This document shows positions 33,733 through 45,174 of a DNA stretch of 64,000 nucleotides, one piece after another (positions within the stretch are counted from its first letter, which is position 1; every line of letters begins with the position of its first letter). The position numbers and the translations under genes were made by a program. The notes beneath the pieces were generated by a model. It searched no databases. It had not been told where the DNA came from and saw nothing but the letters and a program-made list of their open reading frames with translations. The stretch is from Hordeum vulgare subsp. vulgare. Lineage: Eukaryota; Streptophyta; Magnoliopsida; Poales; Poaceae. The DNA is taken from positions 650,059,387-650,123,386 of the forward strand of contig NC_058519.1 in NCBI RefSeq assembly GCF_904849725.1, read 5' to 3'.

Positions 33733-36090
33733 TCACTCCTCGTCGAACTTGAGCATGTCGGCATGCATCTTCTCGAACCACGGCCTCTTCCTTGGTGACA
33801 CGGTGTTGGGATCCACCTTCATGATCTCCATTCGGTCATCATGCTTGCGAGAGCCATTTCTTTGTGTTGGGAAACGTAGCATGGGAAACAAAACTTTTCC
33901 TACGCACACGAAATACATATCCATGGTGATGATCATCTACGAGAGGGGAGAGTGAATCTACATACCCTTGTAGATCGCTAAGCGGAAGCGTATATAATAC
34001 GGTTGATGTAGTGGAACCTCTTTGCGATCCAAATCGCAGCCCGTCCCGCGATCTCATCACGATCCGTCCCGCGATCTCATCACGATCCTTCCTGATCTAG
34101 TGCCGAACGGACGACACTTCCACGTTTAGCACACGTACAACTCGATGACGATCTCCATCTTCTTGATCCAGCAAGAGGGGGCAGAGAGGTAGATGAGTTC
34201 TCCAGCACGGCGACGTGGTGGTGGTGGTGCTATCCCAGCAGGGCTTCGTCTAAGCACCGCTGAAACTAGAGGAGGACCGCTGAAACTAGAGGAGGAACAG
34301 ATCTAGAGAGAGAGGGCAACATGTGGATGTTTTCTCTTGTGTCTAAAAGCCTCAAAACCCTTAGTATATATAGGAGGAGAGGAGGGAGAGGGTTGCGCCC
34401 TAGGGCAGCCCTTTCTTCCCTTGCGCAAGGAGGAGAGTAGGAGTCCTCCTCCAATCTTATTTGGAGTAGGATTCCTCCTTCCCATTTGGAAACTCTTTTC
34501 ACCTTGTGTTTTTTCCTTCTCAAACCTTATGGGCCTTAGTGGGAACTTATTCCTGCCCACTAGGGGCTGGTTTATCTCTTCCTACAGCCCATGAGGCCCT
34601 TGGGGCGTGACACCCCTCCCGATGGTCCGCGACACCCCTTCCGGCACTCCCGGTACACTACCGATGAGCCCGACACTTTTCTGGTGACCAAAACGGGACT
34701 TTTTATATATCAATCTTTACCTCCGGACCATTCCGGAGCTCCTCGTCACGTCCGAGATCTCATCCGGGACTCCGAACAACCTTCGGTCACCAACACCTAT
34801 AACTCAACTATACCGAAACGTCGCCGAACCTTAAGTGTGCAGACCTTGCGGGTTCAAGAACTATGCAGACATGACCTGAGACACTCTCCAGTCAATAACC
34901 AATAGCGGGACCTGGATGTCCATTTTGGCTTCCACATATTCTACGAAGATCTCTTATCGGTTGAACCTCTATGTCAAAGATTCAGTTAATCCCGTATGTT
35001 GTTCCCTTCATCCTTCGGTATGTTACTTGCCCGAGATTCGATCATCGATATCTCTCTACCTAGTTCAATCTCGTTACCGGCAAGTCTCTTTACTCGTTCC
35101 GTGATACAAGATCCCATGACTAACTCCTTAGTCACATTGCTTGCAAGGCTTATTGTGATGTTGTATTACCGAGTGGGCCCCGAGACACCTCTCTATCACA
35201 CAGAGTGACAAATCCCAGTCTTGATCCATGCCAACCCAACAATCACCTTTGGAGATACCTGTAGAGCACCTTTATAGTCATCCAGTTACGTTGCGACGTT
35301 TGATAACCAACAAGGTATTCCTCCGGTGTCCGGGAGTTGCATGATCTCATGGTCGTAGGAACATATACATTGACATGCAGAAAACAGTAGCAATAAACTG
35401 ACACGATCATATGATACGTTCATACTTTTGGGTCTTGTCCATCACATCATTCTCCTAATGATGTGATCCCGTTATCAAGTGACAACACTTGTCTATAGTT
35501 AGGAAACCTTGACCATCTTTGATCAACGAGCTAGTCAACTAGAGGCTTACTAGGGACAGTGTGTTGTCTATGTATCCACACATATATTTGAGTTTTCAAT
35601 CAATACAATTCCAGCATGGATAATATACGATTATCATGAATAAAGAAATATAATAATAACGAATTTATTATTGCCTCTAGGGCATATTTCCAACACTTTG
35701 TACTTGGTCTTGGCGTTGGTGGCCTCGATCTCTAGCATCTTGGCTTGCTTCCGCCTCCATCTCAGGCATCCGTGCTTGCTTCTTCGCCTCCATGTCAAGC
35801 CTCCTCCTTCGGATCTCCAAGAAGGCGTTCATTTGCTCTTCTCTTTCTTGTCGGCGCTTCTCCTCCCTTGAGTCCTTCTTGGTGATCATGCCCTCCACGG
35901 TTGTGATCAAGGCGATCGATGCCGCATCCCGCTTGTCCTCCTTCTTGGAGTTGGTCTTCCCCCGCGGCCGAGCCTTCTCGCCGTCCCCAACCTCCTCCAT
36001 GGCTTGCTTCCCACCAGCGACTTGAGGGCGGCATATTGTGCCTTGAACTTCTCCTCGTCTTTGATCACCCTAAAGCAATGGGAGAGGTTG
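33733..36090 (-). pseudogene. NAM-associated ORF (TE-type), split by an LTR
   Basis: The upstream part (36090-35701) encodes IKDEEKFKAQYAALKS with a small frame break, then MEEVGDGEKARPRGKTNSKK, MITKKDSREEKRRQEREEQM and MEAKKQARM. After the LTR the frame ends in MEIMKVDPNTVSPRKRPWFE and MLKFDEE, stop at 33733. Lys/Glu-rich helices of this type form the C-terminal domain of NAM-associated proteins that accompany some grass DNA transposons. A Copia solo LTR interrupts it after the Ala/Thr-Lys rich helix. It is not functional as it stands. Confidence 0.65.
33865..35695 (-). mobile_element. Solo LTR of an Angela/WIS-type Copia element
   Basis: On the minus strand it starts TGTTGGAAATATGCCCTAGA and ends CTACGTTTCCCAACA. 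The 5 bp CTTTG flanks both sides (33860-33864 and 35696-35700). At 1,831 bp it is the usual Angela/WIS/BARE-family LTR length. No internal sequence is present, so the element was reduced by recombination between its two LTRs. It sits inside the NAM-associated ORF. Confidence 0.95.
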
Positions 36091-36730
36091 AAGCATGTGG
36101 TATACAGTTTAGGTCTGTTGCACCGGCTGTGGGTTCTGATACGTTATGTGGATGTATCGGTGACGGCACCGGATTTAGGTATGAAGAGTAAAAGCAATCC
36201 ACATTATCGAATTTTGTAGGTGTGAATGATGGCTTCAGATGGTTTGATGTATGTTCTTGTTAGATATATGTTGAATAATTAATATAAATGGTTGTATGCA
36301 TCGATTGATGAAGAGGCCGGGGTTTGAACCTCCTTTTCCAAAAAAAAAAGCGCGGCAGCCAGCTTGACCGTTTCAAGCAAGGCCCGGCCTAGGCGCGGTG
36401 CATGCTGGCGAGTCCCGGCGGTCTTCCTTCCCGACGTGGATCACATGGCGGTCGTTGTCGTCGGGGTCTTCTTACCAAAATTAAAGTAACAACAGTTGTT
36501 TATCGATGTGGAGCATTGCCGGGGCATGTTGGGACTGACTGGGCATTCGGTATAGCAGAACCGACCGGTTCAGTTCTACAGGTTAATACAAATTTCAGTT
36601 TCTTAAAAAGAACATACCGATCGGTTCCTCCAAATTTAGGAAACCGAATTCTTTTAGAATTGAAAATTCGTCTGGAAGATCTGGACACCAGGGAAGGTAT
36701 TTTTTTTCCTATGGGTGTTGCACCATGACT
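36091..36730. other. Unassigned sequence, no gene seen
   Basis: An A-rich run near 36340 and otherwise unremarkable sequence. No frame has recognisable protein similarity. Confidence 0.45.
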
Positions 36731-36734
36731 GGAT

Positions 36735-37280
36735 GTGGTGCAACAACCGTCTGCAGCGGCGAGGGTGGGAAAACAGTTATTTCTGTCAGGTCTCGTGGGA
36801 AATCTGGACGGAAATCTGGACGACGATGGCCTCATGAGCTGGCTGCGCTGCGCTCTCCCCTGCTTCCTGAAACGCCTGCAAGTCCACGACCGAATCAATC
36901 ACATCCATCATCAGCAGCGCGACTTCGACAGAGAAAAAGGGCATCAAAACAATGATGGCCCTGATTGCGTGGCACATTTGCAAGAGATAAACAACTGCAC
37001 TTTCAGAAAGAAGATGCCGAGCAAACAGGATATCATCGAAACCTGCGGAAGAGACATGGAGCAATGAAGACTTGCCGGAGCAAACAACATTAAGGCCCTA
37101 TTTAGGGAGGGTGTCAAAATGATGTATTCATAGGGAGGGTGTCAAAATGCCGGCATGCACTGCTGACCCTCCCAAAGACTATGATCGTTTTTCTGATCAA
37201 CCTTTTTTTATGTAACCTCTCTCCTGCTAAGCCAATGAACGCGAGCAAGTCTGGATCTTTCAAAAAAATAAAAATGGTTC
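36735..37280 (+). mobile_element. LINE 3' end fragment
   Basis: Around 36960-37110 the plus strand reads DCVAHLQEINNCTFRKKMPS, KQDIIETCGRDMEQ and RLAGANNIKALFRE across a stop. I recognise this as the extreme C-terminus of grass non-LTR retrotransposon polyproteins. It is followed by a short 3' region and an A-rich end near 37262-37275 (TTTCAAAAAAATAAAA). The 5' part is missing, as is common for LINEs. Confidence 0.5.
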
Positions 37281-37372
37281 GGTCCTCGGTTACAACCGAA
37301 CAAGATAGAAGAGTGTTTTTATCCTACCACGTTTCTTGTGACGGTAAGTTGCATCGAAGCGGATGGGTACTA

Positions 37373-37532
37373 CTCCCTTCGTTTTTAAATATAAGTCTTT
37401 TTAAAAATTTCACTAGAGTAGTACATATGGATGTATATAGACACACTTTGAAGTGTAGATTCATTCATTTTACTTCGTATGTAGTCCCCTAACGAAATAT
37501 CTAAAAAGACTTATATTTAAAAATGAAGGGAG
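37373..37532. mobile_element. Stowaway MITE
   Basis: 160 bp, TA-flanked, ends CTCCCTTCGTTTTTAAATAT and complement; closely related to the copy at 18069-18226. Confidence 0.92.
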
Positions 37533-37534
37533 TA

Positions 37535-38890
37535 GTAATAAGTATAACAATAACAATACTAAAGCTGGAAGCTTTCAATTTTTCTCCCTTTTTTGACTTT
37601 TTCCCTCACTTGACTTTTTATATACGTGGCAGCAGTGAAGAGTATGCATGTATGAACATTACCCTTCACCCATGAACAGTATTTTGCTTGCAGAACAGGC
37701 AGACGCTATTAACAGTAATTGCATCAAAAAAAAAACAGCATCGCTGACGAACAGTACTTTGGAAAACGCTTCTTTTTTGAAGTACCGAATATCAACATAG
37801 GGTTTCATATTTTTACTATATAGTTCGATCCGATATTATATACTCGTATTATGCGACAATTAATTTTAACTATGTGCATTTCTCTTAGTGATAATAAAGT
37901 GATCGTCCTTTCACTCAAATTTTACTTTGATGCCAATCTTATTTAGTTGTTTAAAAAGGCATGGCTCATTTCATTTTTTCTTAGGTTTGCCCTCATGGAC
38001 TGTCACCCCACAATTTTATTTCCCTCCAAAGTTTTGAGTGAAACATAACTTTTGAAGAAGAGTAACCCAAATAAAACGTAACACTGTGCCCCAGTAAATA
38101 AAACACTATTTCACTCAAATTTTACTTTGATGCCAATCTTATTTAGTTGCTTAAAAAGGCATGGCTCATTTTATTTTTTATTAGGATCGTCCTTATGGAC
38201 AGTCACCCCATTTTGTTGCTATTTAAAAAATATTCGAAATTTGAAAAAAAAGTTTCCCATTTTTGTACAAAATGTCAATGTTTTCACAAATTGTTCAATA
38301 TTTAAAAAAATATAATTTCATTTAAAAAAATATCCAAATTCAAATAATATACTAGTTTTAGTGAATTGTTCACAATTCAAATAAATGTTCGTTAAAAGAT
38401 AAACATTTCTAATTTTTTCTGACTTTTGAATACATGTTCTTGTTTTTTTTCACAAATTCAAATAAAATCATCTTTTTATGAAAATAGTTGGTGTTTTCAG
38501 AAATTTTTTGTGAATTTTAGAAGATTTTCCAGTTTCATATTTTGTTCGTGGTTCTCCAAAACGATAAGATTTACAAAAAAATCTTTGGGATTTAAATTAA
38601 AAAATGCTTCCTGTTTCCAAAGACATTCGAAACTTTGTACCTTAGAATCCATTGATTGAATGAAAAAGGAGATTAAATAATTCACAGGCCTTCTCTGGCA
38701 TGCGATGACGTAATAAAACTCTTAAATGCATCCGATCAATTAACGGAAAAATAAAGGATTGATAACTTCACATGCAGTAAAACAAAATTTCTAAATGTTG
38801 CTTTTTGGTGTGTGCACAAGGTTTTTCTTATGCATATAACTCTCACTAACTTTAAATACATACTATACTAGCTTTAAATACATAGTATGT
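37535..38890. repeat. AT-rich region with a ~105 bp direct repeat
   Basis: TCACTCAAATTTTACTTTGA and the following ~85 bp, up to GGACNGTCACCCCA, occur at about 37912-38015 and again at 38110-38205, in the same orientation. The rest is AT-rich with many A/T runs. No coding region is recognised. Confidence 0.65.
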
Positions 38891-40137
38891 CCTCCGTAAT
38901 ACGCAAGAGATGCAGGGGGGACTGATGAAGAAGACGGAGATCGAGTCCGGGAAGGGGGATCTTTGGAGGAAGGAGCAGGAGAGGATGAGGAAGGTTCGGT
39001 CCGAACTCAAGAGGCTGTGCGAATCCTCCAAGAGCCCGGCCGGCGACGCAGAGGCTACTCTTAAGTCAGCAGGAGATGCTCCGGACGGAGGAGCACGCAC
39101 TCCTCATGAAGATGAGGGAGTCCGGGATGGAGATTGCGACGGATTCCGGTTCCGATTCCGGCAGAGATTCGGGGGAGCACCAGTACGTCCCTCATAAATA
39201 TGGAGCCCCAATCGGGAATCAGCAAGGGGACGGCGAGATCACGACGGCGGCATGGAGATTGGGCAGATGGCGACTGACGACTCGGTTGTTGCTCTTTGTA
39301 GCCACCTTGAGATGCTTAGGAGGGAGTTCTCGTTTCTGAGGAGAGAGGTCACGTCCAGGTCGTCCAGGGTGTTGTTGCCTGCTAGTGCTGGAAAGAAGAA
39401 GGCTTGTGATCAGGGGCAGATTTCCAACTTGTCCGCCGTCGTGGTCGAGGAGAAGATGCGCACGCAACAAGTCGAGGAGGTGAATTTGCCTTACCTAGGT
39501 TGCAAGACTGAGGAGGCAATGGATTTTCTGCTGCTCGAGACGCAGCAGCTACTCTTCCGCTTCAACTCTCTGAAAACATTCAGAATCCCCGTCTCACCGG
39601 ACAATAAATTTAGTAGCATAATTTCTAACAGTCCGCACTTCTCTCATTTAATTTGCTGCTGCAGCAACGTTGAGTCCAATGCACTCCACGCCCTCCACGC
39701 CCGGAATCTTCCGGTTCCCTTCCGTAGTTGGCCCTGCCTTGCAAGTATACTCGATCAAACTCGTTGATCTCAATCCTAATCTGAGTTGGCCTCTTGATGT
39801 CTATGGCGTGGTCGCCGCACGGGACGATCTTGACCACAACCGCAACATTCTCTTCTGCCGTTCAGCGGAGAACTGCCAAAGAATTAAGCAAGAGGTATGT
39901 AATAATATGTCTCTCTCGTCGTCTAATGTTTTACTAGCCTGTTTGTACCAATCATATACAGTAATCAGTGCTCAAGAAAGCGCACTACAAAAACAAAGCA
40001 GAAGCTGCTGGTTGTAAATCTAAATACAAAACAATGTATTATAGCAGCATAGCTTATTAGGATCTGTTTGGGAACTCTTTCCTTCATATTCTGGCAAAAT
40101 TATGGCCATGTGCTTTCTCTGTTAGGTTATGAATCTA

Positions 40138-40241
40138 GTCCCTCCGTCCCAAATTAAGTGACTCAAAAATGACTCTACTTTGTACTAAAATTAGTACAAA
40201 ACTGAGTCATATTTGAGTCATTTATTTTGGGACGGAGGGAG
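40138..40241. mobile_element. Stowaway MITE in DUF6598 intron
   Basis: 104 bp, TA-flanked, ends GTCCCTCCGTCCCAAATTAA and complement (GGGACGGAGGGAG). Confidence 0.9.
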
Positions 40242-40252
40242 TACTATTTGGG

Positions 40253-41175
40253 GGCTGCTACCAATCCACCGGTGGATATTTACTAAAAATCCATCACCTC
40301 CACAGCCGTTCGATCTCGCCCATAGCCGTCCGATCCGCTCCTGATTTAATTCCTGAAACGACGTTCGAGTTGCAGAAACAATCGCTTTGTTGCAAAAAAT
40401 AAACTTTGGATCCATTAAATCCTGAAACAACGGTCGAGTTCCAGAAACAATTGCTTGTTTCAGGAAAAAAAATGTTCGTCTTTCTGCAAACATGGGTGCT
40501 GTTGCGGAAGAATTTTTTGCAACAAAGGTCATGTTTCAGGAATTTTTTGCAGCGGGCTGGGATGGGGCCGCGCTACGGCGGTGCGGGGCGACGGGCGGCG
40601 AGGCGTCTAGCCCCCTAGTTGCGGGAGCTCGCCGGCATGGCCGAGGGGCTACGGCGGAGCCGAGAGCGGGCTGGGACGCCACAGCACTCCGGCGGTGTGG
40701 GCGACGGCGGCTGGCCCTGGCCGCGTGAGGCGAGGCGGCTGCCCCCTGGCCGCGTGAGGCGAGGCGGCTGCCCCGTGGTCGCGGGAGCTCGCCGACGGGG
40801 CCGGGAGCAGGGCGGGGAAGGCCATGGCAATGGCGGCAGCTCCGGCGAGGCTGAGCGGCAACAAGCAGGCGGCGGGCGAGTTCGCCGGAGCCGAGGCAGG
40901 GGCGGCGACGGAGGGCACGCGAGGCCGCGGGCAGGCCGACGCCGGAGGCCGACGGCGGAGGGCGGCGAGCCGTAGCAGGCCGGCGGCGGCGAGGGTTGTC
41001 GGGCCGAGGCGGAGGCGGAGACATGGACTGGGTAGTTTTTCCGAAACAACGCTCCAGTTGCGGAAACAACGCTCCAGTTTCAGAAAAGTCAAGACGATTG
41101 CGATGGCGGGATCGAACGGACGAGCAGGTGGTGGATGGATCGCGCAGATCCGCCGGTTGAAGGATAGAGTTTTCC
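40253..41175. mobile_element. Putative MULE-like insertion with 12 bp flanking repeat
   Basis: GTACTATTTGGG occurs at 40241-40252 and again at 41176-41187, bracketing about 923 bp of unrelated, GC-rich DNA. The first G is the last base of the neighbouring MITE. A direct repeat of 9-12 bp suits a Mutator-type target duplication. The ends (CCAATCCACCGGTGGAT and CAACCGGCGGATCT in complement) are only weakly inverted. The interior repeats GGAAACAACGCTCCAGTT-type motifs. No gene is inside; the proline-rich frames follow from GC content. Confidence 0.5.
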
Positions 41176-41386
41176 GTACTATTTGGGAACTCTTTCCTTC
41201 ATATTCTGGCCAGATTATGGCCATGTGCTTTCTCTGTTAGGCTATGATCTGTTTGGGAACTCTTTCCTTCATATTCTGGCCAAATTATGGCCATGTGCTT
41301 TCTCTGTTAGGCTATGATCTGTTTGGGAACTCTTTCCTTCGTATTCTGGCCAGATTATGGCCATGTGATGTCTCTGCTAGGCTATG
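41176..41386. repeat. ~67 bp tandem repeat, three copies plus one distant
   Basis: GATCTGTTTGGGAACTCTTT...TTCTCTGTTAGGCTAT is repeated three times at 41176-41386. A fourth copy is at 40061-40131, now separated from the rest by the MITE and the MULE-like insertion. All lie in the DUF6598 intron. Confidence 0.85.
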
Positions 41387-42109
41387 TCTAGTTAAACTGA
41401 ACTGCATTTTAGTTGTTATTTTGCTTGATGTGTCACTGACATTGATGAAAATGATACTTGACAATGATGAAAATTATGCGTGCAGGACCCCTTTTTGCAC
41501 TTGACTGGCCCGTCTCGTGCAATTGTGGCTGACGAGCCTGTTTTCTTTCAAATTGAACTAAAATTGAAATATGGAGCGCAGTTCAAAGATACAGCATTAT
41601 TCACTGCCTACCAAAGGTACCGCTCCGCGATGCAGTATGGCACCGTGCGGATCTATACCCGCTGTTGTACAGCACAGATAAGTCTTGAGCGACTTGCTCC
41701 ATCAATCCAGGCCACAATTCTTGGTGTTCGTGTGGTTAAAGGGGAGCCTTTTAACTATGGCTGCAAAGTTTCTTGCTTGTTTTTTCCTGTTGATGCAATG
41801 GAGGGATGCGCCGCGGAAGTTGTCTTGCTTGACTGCAGTGGTAAAAGGATGCATGTTGGGTCAGATGGGTATCTTCCTTTGTCAAGAAATGTTGTGTCAG
41901 TGGGATTGCAAGGCACACTCCGAGTCGTCATAGGAGGATACTCAAAGTCCGAACCCAGTATCTCTCGAATAAATCACGTTGACTTTCCCGTCCAGCAGTG
42001 TCAAACAAGTATGCTTGAGTGTTGTGTTGGTGGCTCCGAAGTGGAGATAGTTGTCGCTTGGTCTCGTCTTGTCATGGACAATCATGATCTTGTACTCAAC
42101 GGCTATTGA

Positions 42110-44520
42110 AGGTGTGTGGACTGGCAGTGACTTAGTCTTTTACCTCGATTTGCTAGCTTAGCCTAGACTTGTTTATTAGAGTGTGCCATTTTTATGTTGC
42201 TTAATATTCATTTTTAGTGTGCAGGTTCTAGCGGGGTGATTTAATGGAGGAAAGGTATGCTATTAATTTGGTAAGTTGTATATATGGATGAAGCAACATA
42301 AGTCTGAACCAATAGCTAATTTGTTTCAACTTGTGGTCTCTGATTTTGCAAATAACATAAGTTTGAACCAGTAGCTAGTCTGAAACAGTAGCATGCTTAG
42401 CTAGCTAGTGTGAAACAGTAGCATGCTTACTGCTTAGCTAGTCTGAAACAGGAGCATGCTTAGTAGGATTACTCGAGTCCCATGCTGCATGCCGGTCTCA
42501 GTTTTAACCTTTGTTTCTCTCTGTTTCATCAATCTTCTACTAGAACCAGGAGAGCAGATGAGCTCGTAATCTCTTCCGTTGTCTCTCTGCAAGATTCTAA
42601 CAGCCCAATGTATAAGCGGTCGTATCTGAGTTGTATTTGTCCGATTAATCTGATGCTGGCCCACTATGGCCTAGCATTTATTAAGCCTGTTGCCGTCACA
42701 GAGACTCGGGACAGATGGAAAACTAATGAGCCGGTCCATTTTCTTCCAATTCTGACCCTTCTACCGTGTGTTCCTTGCCGCCAACTGTTTGTTGTCTAGC
42801 CCTACAAAGAATGTTCGTTGTCTCATAACTCGGAACGGCACGGATTTGATCCTAAGCAATTTCTGTCTATAACACACATGATTGACACTGCCACGTACAA
42901 ATAGGCCATGAAGTTTTAGATGCACATCAACCCTCATTCAGTCTAAAATACACGTACCAAATCAGTCCCGTTAAGCCATACAGAGAAAATACCAGCATCA
43001 AGTTATGTCTCCACACACGAATTAGGGGATCATTACAGCACAAATAACACAGCGTACGCTCGCATGCAAGTATTTTTTTACTCTAAAATGTTAGTTTCAG
43101 GATGCCATTGCTGGCAAATTTCGACAAACAACTCGGTTGCCCAGGTTGGAATTACGCGCCCAACAACTCAGCATACAAGATAACAAAGAACCCTTTGCAA
43201 TGCACAACCAGATGGAATTCGATTCCTACTGTCCAATTTGGCATCAGTGCCGACTCATTTTTGTAAAACTCAAGCCCCGAACCCCTCAATTCAGCCGGCT
43301 TTTGTACAATTGTTTCTCCAGTGACCCTCTACACTTGCAGCGAGTAGGTTTGCTTGGTTGCTTCAGAATATCTCCCCAGGCAGGTAGGTAGTTTGCTTGT
43401 TTCTTTGTCATATTGTCTCATCTGCATATTGTGCAGAACCTTGTCCTCATTCTAAGCATTTCTTATGGGGCTTTCTCCCTACTTGCGGTTGGTCTCCCAA
43501 TGTCTTCCCTTTTTGCGGGCGCCGATTGTCCAGCTAACCTGTTTCCAGGCATAAAAACTGAAAGGTTATCTCCACTAACTGCAGCTGCTGGTTTAACTTC
43601 AGTGCCGCGCTGTATTACTTCTCTATCCACCTGCACAATTGCTCCATTCTCTGCTAGACGATCTTCCAGTCCTGGTCCATCTCTTGTCTCAGCTTATGGT
43701 TGCATTTCCGCCATATTACAATTGAACTAGGCGATGAGACGATCCTAAGCATTACACACAAGGAAGCGCAGGTCTCGTTAGGACAATACACAGCTGAAAA
43801 TTCAAACTCTTGGCAGTTTCCGAAACACCAAACGTGAAAATGCCGCTGGTACCTTAAGCACATGGCTGCAAAGCAAGCCCATGTGTGAAATTGACCACAT
43901 TCACAATCGAACTCTTCTGTATTTCCAAGTATATTTACCTTGTATGATACCTTCCATCGACTACTGACGCGATATACAAAATGTGTGGCTTCTTACAGAT
44001 TTGGAGGCAACATCGACAAGATCATCGCCGAGCTCCACCCCACCGCCGCTCACCTCACTCCACCCCCCACCCCCCCCCCCCTCCGGAGCTTGACTAGCTC
44101 TATTGTTTTATGTAGGGGTTCGTTGTGCTGTGCCTCTAGCAAGACTTGTTTATTTTTCCTTGTCGCAATTGCCTCTTGAACTTTGGATGGTGTTCTGTTG
44201 TCGGTGCACTTTGGATCTTGAACTTTGGATGCTGTTCTGTTATCGGTGCTGTTGCTTTATACTCTTGAACTTTGGATGCTGTTCTGTTGTCGACGCTCAG
44301 CCCCGGTATGTATTGAACGTACCTTTTGTGCTTCTCAACCTTTTCCATTTGATGGGCGCCACACTCATATAATATGTGCCCAAATTATTCAAACATATCC
44401 TATGTATATCTGCATCATGTTGTCTTGTTGAATGGACAGGTTTGCTGTCATTAATGGCCGCCTTTGCAAAATATGAAGCATAAGAATTATATGATGGAAA
44501 AGCGCACTACTCTTTTACTA
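42110..44520. other. Intergenic with short tandem repeats
   Basis: GCATGCTTAGCTAGT/GTCTGAAACAGTA units repeat at about 42362-42463, and CTTGAACTTTGGATGCTGTT units repeat three times at about 44165-44298. No coding frame here has recognisable similarity. Confidence 0.5.
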
Positions 44521-44603
44521 CTCCCTCCGTCCCATACTATAAGAGCGTTTTTAACATTAGCGAAAAAAGTAAAAAATGTTCTTATATTATGGGATGGAGG
44601 GAG
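44521..44603. mobile_element. Stowaway MITE
   Basis: 83 bp, TA-flanked, ends CTCCCTCCGTCCCATACTAT and complement; lies about 240 bp outside the left end of the Mutator-like element. Confidence 0.9.
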
Positions 44604-44833
44604 TAGAACCAAATCAAAGTAGTGTACCAGTGAGCTATCTGAGATAAGCAGCAGCCACTTACAAGTCTTGTCCTCTTTTCCTCATATTTCTCTTCTGCCA
44701 AACTGAAGCTCATGTACTGGCCGAAGTCATAACTTGCTCCTGATTTAGGCACAAGCACACTCTTAGACGGTTCTCAGCAAATCCCCTAATTGCTTTTTCA
44801 AGAGCCAATTCCCTCTAACCCAATGCGAACCCT

Positions 44834-44843
44834 GCTTTTAAAT
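44834..44843. repeat. Left target-site duplication of the MULE
   Basis: GCTTTTAAAT directly precedes the terminus GGGCCAATAGCTC and is identical to 53204-53213. Confidence 0.9.
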
Positions 44844-44965
44844 GGGCCAATAGCTCGTGTGCGACGTCTTTTCTGGGTATTGGATGGAATGAGACGTTGT
44901 TCGACAGAATGGCTCGGCAGCGACACTTTTGAACGAGTAAATAGCTCCTGTGCGACATGGTCCTT
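44844..44965. repeat. Left TIR and subterminal motifs of the MULE
   Basis: The first ~45 bp form the terminal inverted repeat. AATAGCTCGTGTGCGAC at the end recurs as AATAGCTCCTGTGCGAC near 44940. The complement of the right end carries AATAGCTCCTGTGCGAC, AATAGCTCTCGTGCGAC and AATAGCTCACGGCCAC. These spaced copies look like transposase binding sites. Confidence 0.75.
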
Positions 44966-45174
44966 AAGCTGAACTGATATCCTCATTAGCTGTTATGGGT
45001 TGGACCCACAACGTATCCACGTAAGCGCGGGACCCACCACTTGTCCAGTAAGCGCGGGACCTACCTCGTCGCGGCTAGAAGCGATTCCGTCCGTGCCCGT
45101 CCGTCCGCCGCCGCCTATTGCTTTCCCCTTTCCCCATTCTTCTTCTTCCTCGGGTCTCCGACGACCTAGTGCAG

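Larger units (their letters stand above)
38910..42109 (+). pseudogene. DUF6598-family gene, N-terminus frame-disrupted
   Basis: Exon 3 (41486-42109) encodes DPFLHLTGPSRAIVADEPVF and QISLERLAPSIQATILGVRV and closes at TGA 42107-42109. The preceding exon (about 39664-39894, after TTTGCTGCTGCAG) encodes FPSVVGPALQVYSIKLVDLN, PLDVYGVVAARDDLDHNRN and ends KQE. Together they form a complete DUF6598 domain, a grass-expanded family of unknown function. Upstream, the charged N-terminus KDLWRKEQERMRKVRSELKR-like switches frame near 39050 (to LRTEEHALLMKMRESGMEI) and back near 39258 (MEIGQMATDDSVVALCSHLE), so no continuous start-to-exon-2 frame exists. The join between the N-terminal exon and exon 2 is unresolved. 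The intron 39895-41485 holds two insertions. Confidence 0.65.

Noticed and set aside
40536..41224. Pro/Arg/Ala-rich frames within the 923 bp insertion
   Set aside because: All six frames are open because of GC content; no motif is recognisable.
42482..43730. Several 70-105 codon frames in the intergenic region
   Set aside because: No conserved motif, splice context or codon pattern; expected by chance at this length.
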